A stretch of 44,543 nt of DNA from an uncultured Bacilli bacterium (GCA_934096815.1 CAKOMY010000010.1:1-44543); one strand, 5' to 3'. Positions 16,911 through 26,057 are shown, counted from the stretch's first letter. Numbers and translations are program-made. Notes: generated by a model from the sequence alone, not told the origin.

Positions 16911-17462
16911 ATGAAATTACCAAATATTAAAATATTAGATGAATCAAACAAAATATTAAGACAAAAATCAACGGATGCTATATTTCCACTTAATGATGAA
17001 ACAAAAAAATTAATTGATGATTCTTTAACTTATTTAGAAATGAGTCAAATTCCAGAATACTCTGAAAAATTTGATTTAAGACCGGGAATGGGGTTATCTT
17101 TTGTTCAAATAGGTATTTTAAAAAGAATTTTTGTTATATCTGAAGAATTAGATGATGGAAAATTTAAGAGATATGTTGTAATTAATCCAAAAATTATTAG
17201 TAAAAGTGAAGAATTAATTTATGTTGGTGAAGGTGAAGGATGTTTATCTGTTAATCGTGAGGTTGAAGGAATTGTTCCAAGATATGCTAGAATTACTGTT
17301 TCAGCATTTGATGAAAATGGTAAACCTTTTACAATGAGAGTTCGTGAAGATATATCAGTTGCGTTCCAACATGAAATTGATCATTTAGATGGTATCTTGT
17401 TTGTTGATAAAATTGATAAAAAGAATCCTTATAAAAATAAAGATCTAATGAGAGAAATTTAA
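16911..17462 (+). CDS. def: Peptide deformylase
   Basis: This 183-residue enzyme removes the formyl group from nascent proteins. All three motifs are in place: GMGLSFVQIG (59-68, motif 1), EGCLS with metal-binding C111, and HEIDHLDG with H154, E155 and H158. Motif 1 has SFV where most enzymes have AAP/AAY, a mild variation. The insertion between helix 1 and motif 1 is of the Gram-positive (type 2) kind. It has its own promoter and a terminator that overlaps the end of the gene. Confidence 0.96.
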   Translation: MKLPNIKILDESNKILRQKSTDAIFPLNDETKKLIDDSLTYLEMSQIPEYSEKFDLRPGMGLSFVQIGILKRIFVISEELDDGKFKRYVVINPKIISKSEELIYVGEGEGCLSVNREVEGIVPRYARITVSAFDENGKPFTMRVREDISVAFQHEIDHLDGILFVDKIDKKNPYKNKDLMREI

Positions 17463-17485
17463 ACTCTTATTAGATCTTTTAGTTT
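17439..17485. terminator. Bidirectional terminator between def and rseP
   Basis: A 16-bp stem with one mismatch or G-U pair (17439-17454 with 17464-17479), a 9-nt loop containing the def stop codon, and T-rich flanks on both strands. Confidence 0.85.
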
Positions 17486-18548
17486 ATTTTAATCTTATAA
17501 TATCTTGAATTGTTATATAAATCATTAGTAACATTAATAACATAAATCCGATTGAATGGAATATGTTTTCTACCTCTGGTTTAACTTTACTTCCCTTAAT
17601 TGCTTCTATAACAACAAATAAGATTCTACCACCATCAAAGGCTGGAAATGGGATTGCATTAATTACGGCTAGATTTATACTTAAGTAAGATGTTAAATAT
17701 AATAGTTGTCTAAATGTTCCAGCACTTTTTACTACTGTATACATTCCAACCGGTCCGGATAACGCAGATAATGATAATTTACCTTTTATTAAATTTAAAA
17801 TTATTAATAACATAGTAGATACGATACTACCTAGTTTAACAAAGGCATATTTTATGCTTGAAAAGAAACCTCTTATTTCTTCACTACTGGCACCGATACC
17901 ATAAACTTTTGTCTCAGTTCCATCTTCATTTATTTTAGTTACAGGAGTAACTTTATAAGTTTTAATTGTTCCATCTTGTTTTTTAACTTCAAATTCGGTA
18001 TATCCTTTATCGTTTTTTAAACTCATTATTAAAGTCATTTTATCCCATGTATTAACTTTATAGCCATTAACTTTTTGAATTTTGTCCCCTACTTCAATAC
18101 CTGCTTCGGCAACCGGATATCCTGCTGGAACATTTCCAACTATCGATTTTTGCTCGGTATGTCCCCAAATAAGTGATTGAGCAAATAACAAAATAAATGC
18201 GGTTATTATATTCATGGTTACACCCGCAATAAGAATTAAGAATCTTTCCCATTTTGAACGATTACACATATATTCGTTCTTTTTTAATTTTTTAGAATCT
18301 TTGTCTTCAATTACTTCTCCAGCCATAGCACAAAATCCGCCGATAGGTAGTAATCTAATTGAATATTCAGTGGGATCATTTTTCTTTTTCCTTTTGAATG
18401 AATAAATTTTAGGTCCCATTCCAATAGCAAATTCACTAACATAAACACCAATTTTTTTTGCGGCGATGAAATGTCCAAATTCATGAACAAAGACCAAAAC
18501 TCCCAAAATAAGTATTAAATATATAATTGATAATATTGTTGATAACAT
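17484..18548 (-). CDS. rseP: Site-2 protease RseP/RasP
   Basis: A 354-residue M50 intramembrane metalloprotease that cleaves anti-sigma factors and remnant signal peptides. HEFGH (22-26) lies in the first membrane helix. A PDZ domain spans about 130-200 (VPAGYPVAEAGIEVGDKI), and the second metal-binding motif NAIPFPAFDGGR is near the C-terminus. Four membrane helices are visible. It follows cdsA by 9 bases, the usual Firmicutes order uppS-cdsA-rseP. Confidence 0.95.
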   Translation of the reverse strand: MLSTILSIIYLILILGVLVFVHEFGHFIAAKKIGVYVSEFAIGMGPKIYSFKRKKKNDPTEYSIRLLPIGGFCAMAGEVIEDKDSKKLKKNEYMCNRSKWERFLILIAGVTMNIITAFILLFAQSLIWGHTEQKSIVGNVPAGYPVAEAGIEVGDKIQKVNGYKVNTWDKMTLIMSLKNDKGYTEFEVKKQDGTIKTYKVTPVTKINEDGTETKVYGIGASSEEIRGFFSSIKYAFVKLGSIVSTMLLIILNLIKGKLSLSALSGPVGMYTVVKSAGTFRQLLYLTSYLSINLAVINAIPFPAFDGGRILFVVIEAIKGSKVKPEVENIFHSIGFMLLMLLMIYITIQDIIRLK

Positions 18549-18557
18549 TAAATCCTC

Positions 18558-19343
18558 CTATAAATATTCTATAAATATTATAAACATAAATGACACAAAT
18601 ATTAAACTATCTAATCTATCTATGATTCCACCGTGTCCAGGTATTAAATTGCTGAAATCTTTTATGCCATAACTTCTTTTGATGGCACTAAAGAATAAAT
18701 CTCCAATTTGAGCAAATATAGTCATTAGTAAAATCATAATAATTAATAAAAATGTATTTGATGGATTACCAATAAAATAGATGTAGAAAATAGTTGTTAA
18801 AATAGTTGCAACTATAGATCCTGTAAAATATCCTTCCCATGTCTTTTTAGGTGATAATTTAGTTGCTTTATGTTTGCCAATAAATGTTCCACCAAAATAT
18901 GCAAATGTATCAGTAAATATTGGAATTAATAGCATTAAAATAAAGTATTGTAGGGAATAATTTCTAATTAATATGAAGAAATTTAACCCTAAACCTATTA
19001 ATATTATGAAGGTAAAAAGTCTAAATGCATCCATGGTTGTATATTTACCATCTACTTGATAGAAAATAGCAGGTGTTAAAATTAATAATAATGTTGCTGC
19101 TATTAATCTAAAGTCAAAACCATTTATAAATAAATTAATATCATAATTGTTGTAAATAATAATTAATAAGGCAATAAATGAAAATATTTTAACAAGATTA
19201 GGATATTTATTTAATTTCATTATTTCATAGTATGACATTAAACCAACTATTCCTACGCCTAATATGAATGGTTTGTTACCTAAAAAAACTAGAGGTATAA
19301 CGATAGCAAGCATTACAATTGCACTTATTATTCTTTTTTTCAT
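18558..19343 (-). CDS. cdsA: Phosphatidate cytidylyltransferase
   Basis: This 261-residue membrane enzyme makes CDP-diacylglycerol from phosphatidate and CTP, the branch point of phospholipid synthesis. The signature is complete: SPKKTWEG, then IKRSYGIKDFSNLIPGHGG followed by DRLDS. About seven or eight membrane helices are visible. Its ATG overlaps the uppS TGA (TGATG), so the two are coupled. Confidence 0.96.
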   Translation of the reverse strand: MKKRIISAIVMLAIVIPLVFLGNKPFILGVGIVGLMSYYEIMKLNKYPNLVKIFSFIALLIIIYNNYDINLFINGFDFRLIAATLLLILTPAIFYQVDGKYTTMDAFRLFTFIILIGLGLNFFILIRNYSLQYFILMLLIPIFTDTFAYFGGTFIGKHKATKLSPKKTWEGYFTGSIVATILTTIFYIYFIGNPSNTFLLIIMILLMTIFAQIGDLFFSAIKRSYGIKDFSNLIPGHGGIIDRLDSLIFVSFMFIIFIEYL

Positions 19344-20020
19344 CAGTTTCCCCCAAATCTTCTATGGCGATGATTATATTCGTCTAGAGCTAAATCAAAC
19401 TCATGTTCATCAAAATCAGGAAAATAGACTTTAGTGAAATATAATTCGGCATAGCTAGCTTGCCATAACATAAAGTTTGATAGTCTATATTCTCCACTTG
19501 TTCTAATTACTAAATCTAGAGGGGGAATATCTTGATATAAATATTTGCTAATATTTTCTTCAGTTATTTCTTTGCTATCTTTAATTAATTTATTGCAGGC
19601 ATCAACTATTTCTGGTTTTGATCCATAATTAAAGCAAACATTTAAAGTGCCTCCAGTATTGTTTTTTGTTAATTCAGTTACTTTATCAATGCAAGCTAAA
19701 ACTTTATCAGATAAATTTTCTCTTCGTCCAGAAAATACGACTCTAATATTATCTTTAGCTAAGTTCTTTAATTTATTATTAAATGTTGCTATAAGTAAAT
19801 CCATTAAATAACCTACTTCTTCTACAGAACGATTAAAGTTTTCAGTAGAAAAAGCATAAATACTTAAATATTTAATTCCTTTATCAAATACATATTTAGC
19901 AAGTGAACATATACGATCTGCTCCAGCTCTATGCCCTTCTAATGATTTTAAATTTTTTTCTTTGGCCCATCTACGATTTCCATCCATAATGATACCAACG
20001 TGAGTTATTTTATTTTCCAT
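19343..20020 (-). CDS. uppS: Undecaprenyl diphosphate synthase
   Basis: A 225-residue cis-prenyltransferase making the C55 lipid carrier for peptidoglycan. MDGNRRWA (12-19, catalytic D13), the SFSTEN-type motif AFSTENFNR, and the C-terminal RTSGEYRLSNFMLWQ are all present. A peptidoglycan carrier enzyme, together with mreC/mreD, supports a walled cell rather than a classical mycoplasma. It is the first gene of the uppS-cdsA-rseP operon. Confidence 0.97.
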   Translation of the reverse strand: MENKITHVGIIMDGNRRWAKEKNLKSLEGHRAGADRICSLAKYVFDKGIKYLSIYAFSTENFNRSVEEVGYLMDLLIATFNNKLKNLAKDNIRVVFSGRRENLSDKVLACIDKVTELTKNNTGGTLNVCFNYGSKPEIVDACNKLIKDSKEITEENISKYLYQDIPPLDLVIRTSGEYRLSNFMLWQASYAELYFTKVYFPDFDEHEFDLALDEYNHRHRRFGGN

Positions 20021-20084
20021 TTTTTCACATCCTATAAAGATTATATAATTAAATTATTATTTATGCAAAATATATTTGTGTTTT

Positions 20085-20117
20085 TTACAAAAAAGAAAAT
20101 GGATTTTACTCCATTTT
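20085..20117 (-). terminator. Terminator of the suf operon
   Basis: An 8-bp stem (20110-20117 with 20096-20103, 6-nt loop) and a T run on the minus strand, 13 bases after the sufU stop. It closes the operon before uppS, so no sufB follows. Confidence 0.85.
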
Positions 20118-20129
20118 AAAATTTTAATT

Positions 20130-20543
20130 TTATTTTGAAACTAATTTATATAATGCTTTATATGGAAGGGTTGCACAGGTTTTACGACTTTCTTGCTTGT
20201 ACATTTCATCAAACGCAAGTGATTCAATCATCCTATCTTTATCATAATCTTTCTCATTTATCATGTTGTTAAAGTTATCTATTATAGCTAAAGCTTCTTC
20301 TTTAGTTTTACCAATAATTTCTTTTAACATTATAGATGTACTGGCTGTTGATATAGCACAGGCTTCTCCGTCAAAGTAAGCATCTTTAATGATATTTCCA
20401 TCAAATTTAATAAATATATTTATATTATCAATGCATGATGAATTATTAGCATTGGCAGTTTCAAAATCTTCTCCTTTGGTTTCTTTGTGAAAAGGATTGC
20501 TGTAATTATCTAATATTATTTCTCTTCTAACTTCTGGTTCCAT
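20130..20543 (-). CDS. sufU: SufU Fe-S assembly sulfurtransferase
   Basis: A 137-residue SufU protein. It carries the zinc-binding cysteines C37 (SSCIDN), C62 (GEACAIS) and C123 (RKTCATLPYKAL). The 18-21 residue insertion between the second and third cysteine regions distinguishes SufU from IscU. In Gram-positive bacteria SufU accepts sulfur from SufS. The typical CGD is CID here. Its ATG shares one base with the sufS stop. Confidence 0.94.
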   Translation of the reverse strand: MEPEVRREIILDNYSNPFHKETKGEDFETANANNSSCIDNINIFIKFDGNIIKDAYFDGEACAISTASTSIMLKEIIGKTKEEALAIIDNFNNMINEKDYDKDRMIESLAFDEMYKQESRKTCATLPYKALYKLVSK

Positions 20544-21739
20544 TAAATCATTTCCTTTATTATTTTTTCTTTATTTGATAATAGTTCAACTAAACTATCT
20601 ATTTCTTCTTTAGTATTATAAAAATATAAACTTACTCTTACGGTATTTTTTACACCAGTTGAATGTTTTAATATTTTAGCACAATGATTACCGGCTCTAA
20701 CACAGATATTGTATTTATTTAAATAATAGGCAACATCTTGACTAAATACATCTTCTACATTAAAGGCAACTATTCCACTATCGGCTTCTTCATTTACAAT
20801 TTGAATATATGGTATTTTTTCTAATTTAGTTATTAAATAAGATTTTAATTTTTGTTCATATATACTGATGGTATCCATTCCAATTTTTTCCAGGTAATCA
20901 ACTGCTGCACCTAGTCCAATAACTCCAGCAATATTAGGAGTTCCTGCTTCTAATCTTTGAGGTAAATCTTTTAAATATACTTCATTTTCGTTATCAAAAG
21001 ATTCATTCATTCCACCACCTAAAAGAATTGGTTCAACTTCTTCTAATAATTCTTTTTTGCCGTATAAAACACCTACTCCAGTAGGTCCACACATTTTATG
21101 ACCAGAAAAAGCAAGAAAATCAACATTACTATCTTTAACATCACATTTACGATGAGGAACACTTTGAGCTCCATCACAAACTACAAATATATTGTTTTCA
21201 TGGGCAAGTTTACATATTTCTTTCATTGGTCTTATATCACCAACCACGTTTGTTATTTCAGCAAGTGAGATTACTTTAGTTTTAGGTGTAATTGCCTCTT
21301 TTAGATTTTCTAATGTAACATGAAGGTTTCCATCTAATTTAACCCTTTTTATTACTACTCCATATTTTGTTGCTAATCTAAACCATGGCATAACGTTACT
21401 AGCATGTTCGGCATCAGAAATTATAACTTCATCGCCGGCTTCTAAATTATTTTCAAAGAATCCCTTTACAATTAAATTTAGACTTTCAGTTGCTCCACTA
21501 GTAAAGACTACTTCATCTGGATTTGCATTAATAAATTTGGCTACTTTAATTCTAGCGTTTTCATATTCAACATCAACTTTATAGCTTAAGCTGTAATCTC
21601 CTCTATGGGCATTTGCACAATATTTAGTATAGTATTCATTCATTTTGTCTAATACTACTTTTGGTTTAAAAGTTGTTGCTCCGTTATCTAAATAAATAAC
21701 ATTATTCATAAGTTCTTTGGGAAAATCATCACGATGCAT
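20543..21739 (-). CDS. sufS: Cysteine desulfurase SufS
   Basis: A 398-residue PLP enzyme that takes sulfur from cysteine. DAEHASN (109-115), SGHKMCG with PLP lysine K215, and the catalytic C353 in RAGNHCAK mark it as the group II (SufS) type. Length is normal. AAGGAGGTG precedes the start, and it lies 8 bases after sufD. Confidence 0.97.
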   Translation of the reverse strand: MHRDDFPKELMNNVIYLDNGATTFKPKVVLDKMNEYYTKYCANAHRGDYSLSYKVDVEYENARIKVAKFINANPDEVVFTSGATESLNLIVKGFFENNLEAGDEVIISDAEHASNVMPWFRLATKYGVVIKRVKLDGNLHVTLENLKEAITPKTKVISLAEITNVVGDIRPMKEICKLAHENNIFVVCDGAQSVPHRKCDVKDSNVDFLAFSGHKMCGPTGVGVLYGKKELLEEVEPILLGGGMNESFDNENEVYLKDLPQRLEAGTPNIAGVIGLGAAVDYLEKIGMDTISIYEQKLKSYLITKLEKIPYIQIVNEEADSGIVAFNVEDVFSQDVAYYLNKYNICVRAGNHCAKILKHSTGVKNTVRVSLYFYNTKEEIDSLVELLSNKEKIIKEMI

Positions 21740-21746
21740 AAATATT

Positions 21747-22370
21747 TCACCTCCTTGAATTTAAATATTCTCTTATTTTAGTTTTTAATTCTTCATTATC
21801 AATAACGCTTAATAAATATCCTTGAATTATTAGTTTTTCGGCGTTTTCTTTATTTATTCCTTTACTCATTAAATAAAACACTTCATCTTTATTAATATTT
21901 CCAATGGCATTTTCATGATTAGCTATGATTTGACTTGTTTTAATATACATGTTTGGCTTACAAATAACTTTACCATTATTAATATTTATTATTTTAATTT
22001 TTTCATCCAATATATTGTTATTATTATTTTTTAGTAATGTACCATCTATGTCTACTTTTGATGTGCCTTCATTATTAACTCCTCTTACATTTACTAATAC
22101 ATTTGATTTTTCACCAGCATAATTAATGTTTATCTTTAAGTTATAATTGGTATTATTCATATATGAATGATTAAGGACTAGACTTGAATTAGTTCCAATA
22201 TAAATATTTATTTCATTATTATCATCTATAGCATCTATAAAATAATTTATAGTTAAGGATGAATTATCTTTTATTTCTATTGTTTTATTTCCTAATGATT
22301 TATTAAAATAATTTATCTCTTTAACTACATCATTATCTACTAATATTATATTATCTTTTTTCATTTGCAT
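21747..22370 (-). CDS. sufD: Short SufD-type SufBD-family protein
   Basis: A 207-residue protein with the SufB/SufD beta-helix core and the C-terminal helical domain. IANHENAIGNINKDEVFYLM at about 149-168 is the family hallmark (histidine, then ALG, then FYL.SRGI), and NKENAEKLIIQGYL follows. Normal SufD is ~400-440 residues; the N-terminal half and much of the helix are missing. It lies between sufC and sufS in the normal sufD position. It would bind SufC, but it is a much reduced scaffold. No good Shine-Dalgarno is seen, so it probably relies on coupling from sufC. Confidence 0.8.
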   Translation of the reverse strand: MQMKKDNIILVDNDVVKEINYFNKSLGNKTIEIKDNSSLTINYFIDAIDDNNEINIYIGTNSSLVLNHSYMNNTNYNLKININYAGEKSNVLVNVRGVNNEGTSKVDIDGTLLKNNNNNILDEKIKIININNGKVICKPNMYIKTSQIIANHENAIGNINKDEVFYLMSKGINKENAEKLIIQGYLLSVIDNEELKTKIREYLNSRR

Positions 22371-22383
22371 CTACTTAATTAAC

Positions 22384-23112
22384 CTAGATATTTTTATATC
22401 CTTGATTTTCTATTTCCTTTGCTAGGGATAAATCACCTGATTTAATGATATGTCCATCTTTCATAATATGAATGTTACTCGCATTTAACATATTAAGAAG
22501 TGGTTCATGATGAGTTACTAATAGGATTGATGCTTTGGGATGAGTTTCTAAATATTCGTTTAAACTATTTGTTACTGTTTTTAATGAGTCAATATCTAAG
22601 CCGCTATCTAATTCATCTAAAATAATTAAGCTAGGTTCTAGCATCCATAAGTGTAGAAGTTCGTTTTTCTTTCTTTCTCCGCCACTCATTCCTTCATTAA
22701 TTCCACGATGAATAAAACTTTTAGGAATATCTAGTTTTTCACAAATTGATGTCATTTTTTTATTAAAATCAAATATTGATATTGGGGTAGGATTATTTTC
22801 ATTTAATCTTAGTCTTAACATTTCTGCATTTGATACGCCAGGTATTTCAATTGGGCTTTGATTTAAAAGATAGATTCCTAATCTTGCACGCTCACTTACA
22901 TTTAATTTTAATAAGTCAGTATCATTATAAATGATACTACCACTTGTTACAATGTAATTAGGATCTCCCATAATAGTTTTACATATAGTACTTTTACCTA
23001 TTCCATTAGGCCCCATAATGGCATGAACTTCTTTTTCATTGATAGTTAAATTAAAATCTTTTAATATTTCTTTTTCTCCAACTGATACACTTAAATTTTT
23101 AATTGTTAGCAT
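22384..23112 (-). CDS. sufC: SufC ATPase
   Basis: A 242-residue ABC-type ATPase of the SUF complex. Walker A is GPNGIGKST (34-42), the signature MSGGERKK is at about 143-150, and Walker B LIILDELDSGLD follows, ending with the H loop (VTHHEPLL). It energises Fe-S cluster building on SufB/SufD. First gene of sufCDSU, with AGGAGGT upstream. Confidence 0.97.
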   Translation of the reverse strand: MLTIKNLSVSVGEKEILKDFNLTINEKEVHAIMGPNGIGKSTICKTIMGDPNYIVTSGSIIYNDTDLLKLNVSERARLGIYLLNQSPIEIPGVSNAEMLRLRLNENNPTPISIFDFNKKMTSICEKLDIPKSFIHRGINEGMSGGERKKNELLHLWMLEPSLIILDELDSGLDIDSLKTVTNSLNEYLETHPKASILLVTHHEPLLNMLNASNIHIMKDGHIIKSGDLSLAKEIENQGYKNI

Positions 23113-23144
23113 GATAAATACCTCCTAAATCATTTTACAATAAT

Positions 23145-23185
23145 CTAATAAAAACTACAAATATAGTTTTAATATTTGTAGTTTT
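23145..23185 (-). terminator. Terminator of the 158-residue gene
   Basis: A perfect 14-bp stem (23172-23185 with 23151-23164, 7-nt loop) overlaps the last two bases of the stop codon and is followed by T-rich sequence on the minus strand. Confidence 0.8.
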
Positions 23186-23660
23186 ATCTGTGATATTTTT
23201 CGCTATTTTCGGGTTTAAATTCAGAAATTAATCCTTTACTTTTATATCCTATCTCTAAAAGCCTTTTCGTATGTGGATCCAACTTCATTGCTTCACATAA
23301 AAAATTAAAATCATCTAATGTAATTGCATTATTATCTTGTATTCGGTTTTTAATATCATCAAACTTTGAATATTCTGAAATTATTTGAGGATCATCGCAA
23401 TTTAAAATAAATGCTTCTTTTTTACTTAATTCACCACCATTTTTTATTTTTTCTAACAAATCGTCAGCTTCTTTGGTAAAGTTTATACGATTATTAGCAA
23501 ATAATTCGTATTCTTGTTTAATTGATGCAATCACTAAACTTTTAAGATCATCTTCAGAATACTTATCCTTGTATTTATTTTTTAATTTGGCTAATCTTTC
23601 ACTTATGTCTAAGTTAGGATTATTTTTTATTTCATCAATACTTATAGTTATTTTCTGCAT
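23184..23660 (-). CDS. Unknown 158-residue soluble protein
   Basis: Not recognised. A helical, charged protein beginning MQKITISIDEIKNNPNL and containing ELFANNRINFTKEADDLLEKI and DDFNFLCEAMKLDPHTKR. No membrane segment or catalytic motif is seen. AAAGGAG precedes the start and a strong terminator follows, so it is a monocistronic gene upstream of the suf operon. Confidence 0.65.
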   Translation of the reverse strand: MQKITISIDEIKNNPNLDISERLAKLKNKYKDKYSEDDLKSLVIASIKQEYELFANNRINFTKEADDLLEKIKNGGELSKKEAFILNCDDPQIISEYSKFDDIKNRIQDNNAITLDDFNFLCEAMKLDPHTKRLLEIGYKSKGLISEFKPENSEKYHR

Positions 23661-23745
23661 ATTTAATTCTCCTTTTTTATTAAATTATAACAAATAAATT
23701 TTGAAATTTAATGTTTATTTAAATAGTTAAAAAAACTTTACATTG

Positions 23746-24075
23746 TTATTTATAATAATTCTCTTTATTTTTACTTATAATTTTGATATCTTCGTCACAA
23801 TAATATTCTTTATAGATATTTTCATAATCTGATGCTAAATTGTTATTAAATGTATAACAGTAATTTAATAATTTATAAAATAAACTTTTAACTTCTTCAT
23901 TATTTGCAAATGGTAAACTTAAGATGGAATCAAATAGTTTGCTTATAGTATATTCACTAGTTACATGATATTTGATAATTTCTTCAACTTCTTCACTAAG
24001 AATATCTAATTGTTTACTAGATATTTCAATTAAGTCATTTATTAGCTTCTTTATTTCTTGAAAATCATTTTTCAT
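23746..24075 (-). CDS. Unknown 109-residue helical protein
   Basis: Not recognised. It is a fully helical, acidic protein (KKLINDLIEISSKQLDILSE, then LFDSILSLPFANNEEVKSL) without membrane segments. GAGGTAAGT precedes the ATG. It lies just downstream of the ADP-ribosylglycohydrolase remnant and upstream of the 158-residue gene. Confidence 0.6.
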   Translation of the reverse strand: MKNDFQEIKKLINDLIEISSKQLDILSEEVEEIIKYHVTSEYTISKLFDSILSLPFANNEEVKSLFYKLLNYCYTFNNNLASDYENIYKEYYCDEDIKIISKNKENYYK

Positions 24076-24131
24076 ACTTACCTCACTATTTCGAATTTCA
24101 AAAATAAGTTTTAGTTAACATTTTTAGATAA

Positions 24132-24749
24132 TTATTTGTGATCTAGCAATCTTCCATCCTGTAAAACGTATCGACAACTTCTCCTACAATACAGGAATTT
24201 GTATCGGTATTCTCCAACCATAAGCAAAGTTTTTCTAATGGCATCTTCAAATGAATTTGAATTATATAAGGTATGCAAACAATTATTTAAAATTTCGTGG
24301 CAAGTTGTATTAAACTTAATGAATAGCTTATATTTAACTGCTTTCTTTAATTTTTTATAGACAACTAATTTTGTCATGCCATTTTTGAAATAATAAATCG
24401 TTTATGCGATTATCATTGCGAAATTAATTGTTTCTTCAGAGTTATGAGATGGAATTGTTGTTAAATAAACATTTTCAATAATTTTTTTCATTAAAAAAGT
24501 ACCCAACCGGTGATATTCTTATTAAAGCACCATTTTCTGTACTATTATTTTTGTCACTACCTGTTATACATTTAATTGTATTTGGTGAAAATGGCGATTT
24601 AAAACATGGCTGAAAATTTGACTTATAGTCAATATTCTTTAAATATATTCTTTAAGTTTTTCTTTTTGATAATAATGGAGTCCATTATAGCTATTGTTTC
24701 AATGGTATCATCACTATAAAATGATGATGATATTATTAATTTTTAGCAT
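24132..24749 (-). pseudogene. ADP-ribosylglycohydrolase (DraG/ARH) pseudogene
   Basis: Pieces of an ADP-ribosylglycohydrolase can be read in changing frames on the minus strand: YSDDTIETIAIMDS near 24700 (the metal-binding TDDT region), ENGALIRISPVGYFF near 24520 (family motif NGSAMRISPVG), NSFEDAIRKTLLM near 24225, and ENTDTNSCIVGE near 24180 (the GGDTDTxAxIxG motif). Several stops and at least three frameshifts separate them, and only about 200 codons remain of a ~270-residue gene. The intact enzyme removes ADP-ribose from proteins. A TATAAT box and a Shine-Dalgarno still precede the old start. Confidence 0.8.
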
Positions 24750-24853
24750 AAATAATCATTTCCTTAAAACAATTATAACATTAATATTTGTTTGTTAATA
24801 TAGTAATTTAATTTTATCTTTTATTGATAATAATTTATTTATCTTCCCTCTTT

Positions 24854-25739
24854 CTATATTAATTCATAATTTCTAGCTATAATTCTTTTATCGCTACAAT
24901 ATTCAATAATATATTCATTATTTTCTCTACACACAATTATTCCAATTGTTTTATCTTGATTGAATTTCTTTAAATTTTTATCTACATAATTCATATAAAC
25001 TTCTATCTGTCCGATATGTTCTTTCTTTAATCTGGTTACTTTAAGTTCTACTACAACATAACAATTAAACTCTATGTTGTATAACAGTAAATCTATGTAA
25101 TTATAATTATTTCCTATCTTAATAGGATACTCATTGCTAATATAACTAAATCCATTTCCTAATTCTTTCATAAAATTTTTAATATCTTCTAATATAATTT
25201 GCTGTAAGATCTTTTCAGATATTTCATTATATTTATTTGTGTTTTTAATTAATATTGGATTCTTTACTAAATCAGGCAATAGAGGTTGTTCATTTGCAAT
25301 AAGTTTTTCTTTGGTTCTTTCACTTAATCTTTCATATTCTTTGGATTTAATTCGATTTTTTAATTCATCTCTTGTAATTATTTGACTATCGCAAAGTTCA
25401 ATATAATAATTAATTTTATCTATGTTATCCAGTGATAATAATTCTCGATAATGACTCCAACTTAATTGGTGCCCCATTCGGGCACCTTTTTGAATCAATA
25501 GATAAAATTGTCTGTATCTTTTTAAATTTGTTACATTATAACCTTTTCCAAGTTCAAATGTTAACTTTTTAGAATACTCATTTATTATACCTTCTCCGTA
25601 TTTTTTACTGGCTTCACTTAATAACTTTCCAACATTATATCTTGTTTCTAAGTCTTTACTGTTTACTAAATAATTTTTTACTTTTTTTATTTATTTCATT
25701 ATTTATTAATTCGTTTTTTATCTCTTCATAATAATTCAT
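24854..25739 (-). pseudogene. DUF1016 nuclease copy A, frameshifted
   Basis: A YhcG/DUF1016-type gene with a PD-(D/E)XK nuclease end. The normal start MNYYEEIKNELINNEINKK at 25739 has a good Shine-Dalgarno. A run of seven A at about codon 18-20 shifts the frame: removing one A restores a reading frame continuing NSKDLETRYNVGKLLSEASK into the long 3' ORF. That ORF ends with IDLLLYN and VVVELKVTR (nuclease residues D, E and K intact). It is broken as written; a sequencing error or homopolymer phase variation could also explain the shift. It is the oldest-looking copy of three. Confidence 0.8.
25468..25486. repeat. 19-bp palindrome in DUF1016 copy A
   Basis: GGTGCCC and GGGCACC arms around a 5-base centre, inside codons KGARMGHQ just before LSWSH. 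It is GC-rich in very AT-rich DNA. Equivalent palindromes with other sequences sit at the same place in copies B and C. Confidence 0.9.
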
Positions 25740-25763
25740 TTTTCCTTCTTTCTTGTATGTATT

Positions 25764-25928
25764 TTAAATTTCATAAGTATTTATCTTATATCCCTTTTTA
25801 TTTAATTTAATTTCAATTGTGCCTTCTAAATCAGTACGATATATTTTAGAACTTTCAAGTATATCTAGTACTGATTGTTTAGGATGTCCATATCTATTGT
25901 TTTTACCAACACTAATAATAGAGTATTT
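25764..25928 (-). pseudogene. comEC 3' fragment C (divergent)
   Basis: The reading frame encodes KYSIISVGKNNRYGHP, then SVLDILESSKIYRTD and GTIEIKLNKK. It matches the last ~55 residues of the intact ComEC, but differs from it much more than fragment B does, particularly in the last 20 residues. No start is present. It lies 25 bases upstream of DUF1016 copy A, where intact comEC lies upstream of copy C. Confidence 0.85.
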
Positions 25929-26057
25929 AAAATTTTAATGTTTTAAATTAATTGTTTTTTGACTTTTTATGATTTATTCGTTTGTTTTTTCTTTGCTTAA
26001 TTAAATCTTTCAACTTTTCAACATTTTTAAACATATTATCATATCTTATACATTAAA
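25929..26057. repeat. Intergenic repeat, copy 2
   Basis: About 129 bases nearly identical to 27378-27507, continuous with the identical 3' ends of DUF1016 copies B and C. It contains a short ORF starting MFKNVEKLKDLIKQRK on the minus strand, out of register after a homopolymer difference. It marks the junction of the duplicated unit. Confidence 0.85.

Noticed and set aside
19340..19350. Mycoplasma genetic code (UGA = Trp)
   Set aside because: UGA ends uppS, the SPOR-like gene and the large permease at overlapping gene junctions, and tryptophans are UGG.
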